The notes beneath the pieces are model-generated. The model was given only the letters and a program-made list of their open reading frames with translations. It did not search any database and was not told the DNA's origin. Both the position numbers and the translations under genes were made by a program. A stretch of 64,000 nucleotides of DNA from Adiantum capillus-veneris (taxonomy: Eukaryota; Streptophyta; Polypodiopsida; Polypodiales; Pteridaceae): assembly GCA_014529385.2 (NCBI GenBank), contig CM043966.1, positions 39,926,037-39,990,036 on the forward strand, written 5' to 3'. The first letter of the stretch is position 1. Each line of letters begins with the position of its first letter. Positions 56,231 to 64,000 of the stretch are shown here, piece by piece.

Positions 56231-57429
56231 ATTTCCTATGTCAGGATCTTCCATGTTTTTCTTCTTCACTGCATCCTTATTGATAAGAAGACGGATTTCT
56301 TTACAAGTAAATGCCACCAAATTTCATTTTACGTCTACTAAAACTATTTTCTCTTGCTGAATTTGGTCATTCTAGTGAGAGAAAAATAAATTAGTAGAAG
56401 GGCCGATTATGTACAATGGATAGAGAAACGTGTTTGTGAATTAGAGAGTTCCAAACTCTGAATGCATTCTTCACAAGTACCAACAAAATTTGATATGGAT
56501 TCAATGGGGATGTTATGGGGAAAAGAGAGGATATTAGCAAGTCCAAAAGAGTCCAAAATGGATTTTGAAAGCCTCCAATATTCGTGAGAAGGATAACCAA
56601 AAGACGGGAATGCGAGCCAATGTGTTCTGATCCACACTTGCCAACCTAAAACTATGTGGAGATAAGGGATGTGGCCCACATGCCTCCCATGAAAAATAAA
56701 GGTGAGAGGAGTAGCTCTAAAAATAGAAAATTGCTTTTTTAGGACCTAGGGTGAGTATTTTTAGAATAACTCAAAACAAAAGGCTTTTCTATAGAAACGA
56801 CAAGACGAACAACTTTGTAGTTTAGAGTAAATTCATTTGAGGACCACAAGAGGGATTTTTCTTTGTTTTTCTATGAGATTGCATTGGAGAGCAAAAAACT
56901 TCTCTAAAAATGCTCCTCTCCATAGCTTTGTTTGTTCATGAGGCTATCAGCTTCTGCGCTGAGCTCAACATGTGTAAGAGTAGTCAAAAGATGCAGTTTT
57001 CCCCAAAAAAGGAGATGAACAATTTTAAGATTTTTACCTTCTATAACTCCTACATATAATCTCCAAATTGAGTGGAGACAATACATTTGGAATCTACACT
57101 CCAAGCTCATTCCATAGATATGATACATGATATACTTTTGTCCCCGCTAGATTTTAAATTTCATTCTCGGGGAAAAATTTAAACTCAAATAAACTAGCCG
57201 TTTTTCTTGTTTGAATTCAAAAGCCGTCCTTTGATTTCTTTCTTAATACTAAAGGTTTGACTCCCTTAAATTCCAAATAAAGAGGCCCTCTTAGACTGCA
57301 TTCTCTTCCTAATGGCATTTTTTGGTTAGGAAACTCATAAAAAGCTAACTCTGTTTGTTCTTTTGAATTATTTTTTTTAGAACCACTTGAGAGTTCATCT
57401 CCCGCATCCTTTCTTTATTCATCGCTCCT
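56231..57429 (-). other. Decayed gypsy sequence without a readable gene
   Basis: Lies between protease (57430-57845) and RNase H on the same strand, where RT would be expected, but no RT motif can be read. One stretch near 56640 reads GWQVWIRTHW, weakly like a WxPK motif. Nothing else supported. Confidence 0.4.
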
Positions 57430-57845
57430 CAAATCATGGTATTCATCCTTGTCATCTTGTGAAAGGTCCCGCATGGAAACTACATCCAAAATTCAATTGC
57501 AATCACTTGTTTGGTCAATCTCAGTTGTTTCAAAAATGTTCTCGGTTTCATGGACAATAGATACCATTAGAAAGGGTGTGATATCATAATCATTTTTGTC
57601 GTAGAATGTAGTATTAATCACCTTGTCTAGACAGAGATCAAGAGTCGCCAATATTTTTTTCCATCCAAAGGGTTCAAAAAAATCCTCTGGAAATGGTTTC
57701 TTCATGTAGTGTTCGTCATCTACTGAACGCTCTAGGATGCAATCTTCATTTCTAAGACCCCCGCATTTTGATGCCCCACCGATCCAAATGTGAGCATCCT
57801 ATACTAGCCAAGCAGGAAGACATTTTACAATACAATTCTTTTGTT
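57430..57845 (-). pseudogene. Gypsy protease C-terminal tail
   Basis: Minus strand: CLPAWLV...GGASKCGGLRNEDCILERSVDDEHYMKKPFPEDFFEPFGWKKILATLDLC. It matches element A at 3450-3640 (LPAWLGKPKELCMCGASQCGILKHEQCILERVIEDRDYIPEPFPEEELEPFGW). This is the region after the protease core; the core itself is missing past 57845. Confidence 0.72.
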
Positions 57846-59150
57846 CCTTCAATAACTAGCTAGTGCAATGAAGATGGAAGCTTAAAGCACTAGCAAACAC
57901 TTTAAAACACAACATTAATTCCCTCGCGATCTCAAACCCAAGACCTCACACACCTTCGAAGATGGTGAGAGCTAGTGGGGTATGAGAGTAGATTGAGAGG
58001 AAGAAGGAGTAGTCTTACGAGAAAGAATCGCTCATATTAGCATAGCATAGCTTAGTAATTATCATGGTAGAGGAGATGAGCATGCATTGAAGCTTGGCTC
58101 TTGGTTGGATTTGCATCACAAAGACAAGATTTGTTGGTGTAGGACTCCCTTGTCACAAGCTTGGAGTAGGTGATAAGCTTTCCATAAAATCTTGAGAAGG
58201 ATCCAAGAGTCTTCTTGATGCACACATGAGCTTGTGTGAGTGTGTGTGTGTGATAATGCCTTGTCAAATTCAGCTCCCTCTCTCTCTTGGTTGACCCCTC
58301 TTGCAAAATACTGACGCTGACACCCCATTGGACCGTGCAAAGCTTACCCAATGAAAATTGAGAAGCATAAGTGATAGCCTTTTGACATGTGTTCCCCTTT
58401 CCCCTTTTTTGAGAGCTTTAGGTAATTAAATAATACAGCTAAACTCTCATTGGAGCCCTTTGTCTTCTGGACAATAGGAAGGAGTCAAGCCGTTTGGTTG
58501 TTGAATGCTTAGTGGACCCCTTAGGAGATTGTCTAATAGTCTTCTAGAGAGCTTAATTCTTATTGGTTCTTTTATCAAGTGTTTTTAAGTGAATTAAATT
58601 AGATTTACTCTAGCCTTATTCTCATTGATCCACCTCTACGGCCATCCAATAGGATTGGAGTACACCTTGGGGGTAGTTGGGCTAGGGAGCTCACATGTGT
58701 CCACTATGCCCTTTGTGTAAAGGGTCTTGCATGACCGTGTGTATGTGTGTGTGTGTTTCTTTCTCATCCCCTAATAAGAGGGCTCGCCCCCTCCTATATA
58801 GGGATCTAGGAAGACGTGTTTGTACACTTACAAAGCATCCAATATCCCTAAAGTTTGACCATTGGACTTTACATTGAAAATTGAAACTTAGAATTTTGGA
58901 AGTCTTAATGGGCTGAACCTTAGGGTCTTTGAAGCCCATTGTTGCACATTGCTCTTTTGCAGATGGTCCTCCCTTTGGATCCCTATTTTCCCTCCTTTGG
59001 ATCCCTACTGTGGCCAGTCTGCCAGCTTAAACAATATTCTTGCTTTTTCTCCCCTAGTACTTCCCCATATTAAATGATCAGTTTAACATGAGAAAATCAT
59101 TTAGGAGAATTAGATATTAGTTATTATGACACTTTGAATAAAAAATTCTG
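57846..59150. other. Unassigned noncoding sequence
   Basis: No coding signature. Contains short GT runs (58225-58250, 58738-58756). It breaks the protease tail at 57845, so it may be an inserted element or LTR, but I see no paired end. Confidence 0.4.
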
Positions 59151-59199
59151 CATGAATTTTGGGCAAGGTGTCTAGATATCACCGAATGTTGAAAAGACT

Positions 59200-59757
59200 G
59201 TTAGATTTGCAAATGATTCTGCATCCACTACCACAAGTGTGCAAGTAGTCAGGAGTCTAAGGGACACATCAAACAGAATGATGTTAGCTTTGTATGGCAC
59301 CCATAATTCATATGCACACTATGTAGACCAAAAAAGGCAACTGTATAAAAAGGATCAACCAATGTTTGAACGGCGCACATAGAAGCTCATAGAAGTGCGT
59401 CCAGTGATAGATAAATAAGGATGGTTCATTTCAGAGGAAATAATATATTATAGGCCATCCTCTCTAGAGCTGAAGGATATTACCCGAGTGAAGCCAGAAA
59501 TTTGTTTAGAGCCAAACTCTCGTCTATCAAAAATCAATCTTCGATCTTGTAAAACGAGCATATACTTTGACCAAAATAGTCGTAGATATAGACGAGAGTC
59601 TAGAATCTATGATGCCTTGGGTCTTGAAACCACAAAAGCTCATATCATAGGAGACCCATGGGAAAGACAATATCAGTGCAAAGATAATGCTATCTACAGC
59701 TTGACTTGGGGAATAATTTCTCATGTTTCAAGGAGATACATAGAAAACTATGCATAA
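59200..59757 (+). pseudogene. Element E 5' ORF
   Basis: Reading frame with two stops giving MMLALYGTHNSYAHYVDQKRQLYKKDQPMF, then VKPEICLEPNSRL...IYDALGLETT. It lies upstream of protease-like and WxPK sequence, so it is probably the gag part of a decayed relative of A and D. No clear Gag motif. Confidence 0.4.
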
Positions 59758-60129
59758 GGTTTACAAATGCCAAACATCAATGGTGCTATCCAAAGTGTAC
59801 CTTCACAGTCCTAGAAGGTGAGACTAAACTAGAGCCAAACAATTTTGAACTCTTACAATGAAGCAGACTATAGTGATCACCCTAGGAAGGGGGGAGCTAT
59901 AAATCCATCAAGCTCAACTTATGTACCAAAAACCCCAATAGAAGTTAGAAGCTCTAGAGCCTCTATCCAGCAGACCCTTTCAAAGCAAAAACCATTGAAA
60001 GATCATATGGTTGTTGGAAATTTCCAATTGACCTAGATTCCATCAGAGTCTACAGATAAATGCCTCTATGACAATCATCAAGGAAAAAACTTTCAACTGA
60101 TCTCCACAAGTCAAAGTCAAAAGCCGACA

Positions 60130-60600
60130 AATCCAATAGTGTGCAAACAGTTACATGTAAGCAAGCTCACATATGCATATCAAGATGCACATGGTAATGA
60201 ATACTAGCAGGTTCATGACCTTGTACAAACTCCTATGGATGCTAAACCTAAAGTCAAAGAATATCTGAAGATGATGCAAAGCCTCAAGCTGCCAGAACAG
60301 GTGACTATACAAAGGTCACCACCAAAATCTCCTCCAAAGAGAAAGATTCTACCAGAAGGTACAGTGGATCTATTAAGATCAAGGTTTACCCAAATGCAGA
60401 CAGACAATTCTCTATACTTGCAACCAAAAAGTACAATATTATAGCCAATAGAGCCAACACCAACGGAAGCAGATGATCAAGACAAAGCCAATGTAGAAAA
60501 AGTTCAACCCATGGACACATCCACCACAAAAGCACTCAATACAAAGAAATATTTTGAGATGATCAAGTAAAACATTGCAAGAAGAAAAACTCTCAAGCAA
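60130..60600 (+). pseudogene. Element E gag-like N-terminal domain
   Basis: KLTYAYQDAHGNEY resembles YSFTYKDAHGMQEL of element D (21240). A Lys/Pro-rich stretch follows (RSPPKSPPKRK). TAG codons at about 60208 and 60442 interrupt it. Confidence 0.45.
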
Positions 60601-60689
60601 AGCAAAGCTAGATTTTCAGCCAGACAAGAACCTCATGTCTTTTCGCACTTGGAAAAGATGTGGCCAACCATAGCTAGAAGATGCTCCTA

Positions 60690-61135
60690 AATTTGTGATC
60701 ATATCTGTAGACAAATGAGCTGAATGCTGGGGAGTCATCTCCACCACCATTCAAATAGGCTCACATATCATCACAGCTCAATTCCATGTGATCACAACAA
60801 AGGATATGCCAGAGGACGTCATAATGGGAATGCCAATGGCCGAGAAGATGTTAGAGATACAGAATGCAAACATGACAGAGTCATTACAGAAAACAAATAA
60901 TGAAGACCAAGACTGGTCACCCCCGAACAACAGTACAAAGCCCTCAAGCACAATTCAAATGGAAGATCTTATTGAAGATGATTCATCTCCATCAAATAGA
61001 ACTTCAAAAGAGCTTAAAGAAAATCAGGCAATAGCAAGTGCATATCAAATAGAGCAAAGATCAACCATGAAAGCTATTGAGCAGAGAATACCACCAAGAC
61101 AAGAAGAAAAGAAGATCAAAATTGCAGACACCTAG
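60690..61135 (+). pseudogene. Element E protease-like region 1
   Basis: WGVISTTIQIGSHIITAQFHVITTKDMPEDVIMGMPMAEKMLEIQ has the end pattern of a retropepsin (FHV...DVILGMPW). The active-site DSG is not readable. A Ser/Glu-rich low-complexity stretch follows to 61135. Confidence 0.5.
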
Positions 61136-61378
61136 GAAGCAATAGAAAGTCCAAAGATCCAGACATTGCCAGTTGAATTAGTTGTTGTAAGTCAGATTGG
61201 AAAATAGAGTCTCAAGACACCCTCCATAGAGACACATTTAGATCAAGATGAGACCGTGACAAAAGTAGAACAAAAATATTCAATAGAATCAGCAACAAGA
61301 ATAGCTATAGCTCTTAGCATTACAAAAGGAGCAAGTGTCAGATACAATGCTCTACTACATAAATAAGCAAAGTGCAAT

Positions 61379-61879
61379 ATGGTTGCAGACAACATTCAAA
61401 GCATTCTAGAGATTACTCCATGCAAACGTGATAGCAAAACAATGCTAGGTTTGCATACAGGTCAAAAAGAAATGGTTGCTACTCTTAGCACCCAACAACA
61501 TGTAGAGCATGTGAAGTTTCAAGAACAGCCTTCAAAGGAAATGCATTCAGAAGTCATCCTTGGACATCAATGGTTAGACCAACACAAGGCCTACAAAGAA
61601 GATACAATTCTAATACTCTCTTCTCCAAGAGGTAGCCAACAACATTTACATGTACCATTAATGCTAAATTTAGAGTTGCAAAAGTCACAAGAAGTGAAGA
61701 TAAATCTTACAGACAAAGGCAAAGCTAAAATGGACCTTCCATCAATTAGAACAAAAGGTGTGACATCATATGCCTCTACATCAAAGAACCCTCATGGACT
61801 AGTCTCTTCAAGCATGTTAGGCTTGCAAAACTTCAAGTCAATTGCTGACCCAACTAAAACCTGTAAGGAGACACCCTGA
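61379..61879 (+). pseudogene. Element E protease-like region 2
   Basis: 166-codon ORF with HSEVILGHQWLDQHKAYKEDTILI, again the ILGxxWL closing motif of a retropepsin. Whether regions 1 and 2 are two proteases or one duplicated part is not clear. It leads into the WxPK region. Confidence 0.5.
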
Positions 61880-61929
61880 AGAGCAAAGATATATCAACCA
61901 AAGTATACAAGAAATCATAAGAAAGTAAA

Positions 61930-63030
61930 GCAAGTGTTTGTTCCAAGCAGTTTAGTCAAAGTCAATGATCTGGTTTGGATTAAAGATAGGAGATCAACAT
62001 AAAAAGACAAACACATGGGATGGATAGCATCCCCAATGAAGCTTAAAAGAACAGGAGTACTATAGAGGTAACAGACAAATATGGATACCAAAATCTCAGA
62101 TAAGAGCAATGAAGTAACATCAAGACCCTCCCAAGAAAGAAGGCCCACAAGGTATCAACCTTGATAATATCCTAGGATACCTAAGAAGAAGGTGTACAAC
62201 ATAACAACATCAAAAGATGCTAAAGTCTACCACAACTCTTGGATAGGATACAAAAAAAATACGGATCTCAAAGAATTTTCCTCTTGGGCAAGGATTCTAC
62301 GTAGGCTTTGGCTACCAGTCAACCACAAGCCAACTGTAACTACACCAACTTGCATGAAGATCTCAAGAGCTCAACAAGACCTAGAGGTCAACAACATCAA
62401 CAAAGGAGTTACAAAGGTCCTCAAAAGATTTGGATTCCTAAGTCTTCCAATGCTTCTAGTCGAAAGTCAAATGCCGACGGTGAATAGAGGCCTACAAAAA
62501 CATCAAAGACTCCTATCAATAGTCCCAATTGGAGAATCAAACAAATAATGGAGTCTTCACAGTTTAAGAAGGACAACCCAACCAACATGAATGCAGATTC
62601 AAGGATGATAAAACAAGTCTTGGATAGGATACAGAAAAAATACGGATCTCAAAGAATTTTCCTCTTGGGCAAGGATTCTACGTAGGCTTTGGCTACCAGT
62701 CAACCACAAGCCAACTGTAACTACACCAACTTGCATGAAGATCTCAAGAGCTCAACAAGACCTAGAGGTCAACAACATCAACAAAGGAGTTACAAAGGTC
62801 CTCAAAAGATTTGGATTCCTAAGTCTTCCAATGCTTCTAGTCGAAAGTCAAATGCCGACGGTGAATAGAGGCCTACAAAAACATCAAAGACTCCTATCAA
62901 TAGTCCCAATTGGAGAATCAAACAAATAATGGAGTCTTCACAGTTTAAGAAGGACAACCCAACCAACATGAATGCAGATTCAAGGATGATAAAACAAGTA
63001 TGGAAAAAGAAACCTTCAATGCCAACTTGG
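61930..63030 (+). pseudogene. WxPK-repeat region, element E
   Basis: Scattered over broken frames: QVFVPSS, LVWIKDR, QIWIPKSQ (about 62075), RIPKKK (about 62172), KIWIPKSS (about 62425 and again in the duplicated unit near 62806) and QVWKKKP (about 62996). The motif thus survives in several variants in an otherwise unreadable stretch. Related to 3891-4775 and 50360-50923. Confidence 0.6.
62238..62999. repeat. 381-bp tandem duplication in element E
   Basis: Units 62238-62618 and 62619-62999, each starting CTTGGATAGGATACA, nearly identical (one difference seen near 62253). 381 is 127 codons, so the copy keeps frame. Each unit contains one KIWIPKSS motif. Confidence 0.95.
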
Positions 63031-63665
63031 TCCTTCACTAATCCTCTTTTTGAGGATTCAAGCTTACTTTTACCTGAAGAAATGTTTGTTATAAGCATAA
63101 TAATGTAAAAATTCAAGTTGCCATGGTGCAAGAAACACTCTTTGGCATAGTGAAAGTCGGGTTGCCGAGCCATAAAATGAGCAAAGCATTAGTCCCAAAG
63201 CTTCAAGTCATATTAAACTTTGTGCTAAGAGTTGTAGATATTAGGTTTACGCTCAAGCTAGAAGAGTTGAGCATATCTAAATCATGTTGCTCATGCTGCA
63301 TGAGATGAGCATAAGCATCAGAGTCTATTAACTTCCAATTGGTGGAGTGTCGTAGAGTCCAACACTCACACATAGTGCACAGTAAGATGAAAGAACGTAT
63401 CCTCATCAACGAAAACCATTCTTAAAGGGGAACCATCTTGCAAAACCATGTGATATGATTTTATAGCTACACCATCTTTTTGAAGAATCCCTCAAAATCC
63501 TTCTTGCACAGCATATTGTTTCCCATGTATTTTTATGTATGCATAAATAGGATGTCCCATCATTGGACATATGCATTAGACACACTTTTTGCTACCAGCT
63601 ATGCACATTGAGTGGACTACAACAGGCAAACCAATGTCATGCTAACCGATTAGTCGTGCAATGGA
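63031..63665 (+). other. Noncoding tail of element E
   Basis: Includes a CATGTATTTTTATGTATGCATAA stretch near 63530 that recalls the blocks at 4910 and 6380. No gene supported. Confidence 0.35.
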
Positions 63666-63975
63666 TTCAATACTGGGCAAATAGGAAGGAAGCTTGGGGA
63701 CTTCCCACCGCTCCCTATCGCTTGGTACTGACCTTGGAGTTAAAGCCATTACAAGCAACAACAAAGATCTTGGGGCATGATAACCAACAACGGAAAGGCA
63801 AGGCATAGAGTGGAGTCAATACTGGGTGAGTAGGAAGCTTGGGGACTGCCAATGCTCCCTATCGCTTGGTACTGACCTTGGTGTTAAAATCATTACATGC
63901 GACAGTGGGAGTCAGCACCAAGAAAATAGGAGGCTTGGTGACTTCCCAACGCTCCCCATTGCTCGGTGCTGACCT
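63666..63975. repeat. Three hairpin-ended 65-70 bp repeats
   Basis: Units at 63666-63733, 63814-63877 and 63910-63974 share AGGAAGCTTGGGGACT and CGCTCCCTATCGCTTGGTACTGACC. Each starts with a complement of its end: in the third, GTCAGCACC and GGTGCTGAC are perfect 9-bp inverted repeats. Confidence 0.8.
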
Positions 63976-64000
63976 TGGCAACTTGGCTTTGGCCCAGTAA

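Overview
The window is a stack of LTR retrotransposons with no recognisable host gene, rRNA or tRNA. Ty3/gypsy and Ty1/copia proteins, CCHC zinc knuckles, a copia primer-binding site of the initiator-Met type (TGGTATCAGAGCC) and nested insertions with target-site duplications point to a large, repeat-rich land-plant nuclear genome. A fern or other seed-free vascular plant is my guess, but the sequence alone cannot settle this. Almost every reading frame carries stops or frameshifts.

Layout. Element A (1-13240, its 5' part lies before the window) has gag, an aspartic protease, a WxPK-repeat ORF, a noncoding stretch, a palindrome array, two accessory ORFs that I call ORF-X and ORF-Y, a polypurine tract and a 3' LTR. 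No RT, RNase H or integrase lies between its protease and its 3' LTR. From 13242 to 19864 there is a 1.8-kb inverted repeat. It is made of two 5' leaders of element D facing opposite ways, around a gypsy integrase fragment. Element D continues (+) to about 23830 with leader, palindrome array, gag and protease, and is cut off by a decayed copia fragment. At 26085-54882 lies one 28.8-kb nest (element B). It has its own 5' LTR, PBS, leader palindrome array, an integrase with two zinc-binding domains, a second protease-like domain, WxPK ORF, second palindrome array, ORF-X, ORF-Y, PPT and 3' LTR. A gypsy element (27152-36588), a TTAA-flanked TIR element (38944-40298) and a copia element have jumped into B. 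The copia is now split and reordered. B itself sits in an older minus-strand gypsy (25790-26084 and 54883-57845). Element E (about 59200-63030) is another decayed relative with protease-like and WxPK regions.

The main result is a set of traits shared by A, B and D. Each carries an array of 18-24 bp palindromes. The palindrome sequence is specific to the element, but the layout is conserved: spacing is nearly constant in A (284, 284, 285 bp) and in the B leader (297, 297 bp). Arrays lie in the leader between PBS and coding sequence (B, D) and directly upstream of ORF-X (A, B). A half-site of the element's own palindrome sits about 570 bp into the 3' LTR of both A and B. Together with ORF-X/ORF-Y and the WxPK ORF this looks like an accessory system of a gypsy-related lineage. 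Its function is unknown; a protein-binding site, an RNA dimerisation or packaging signal, or a recombination site are all possible.

Approximate relative ages from LTR pairs compared by eye are consistent with the nesting: B about 4 percent divergent, copia about 3 percent, inner gypsy about 1.6 percent.
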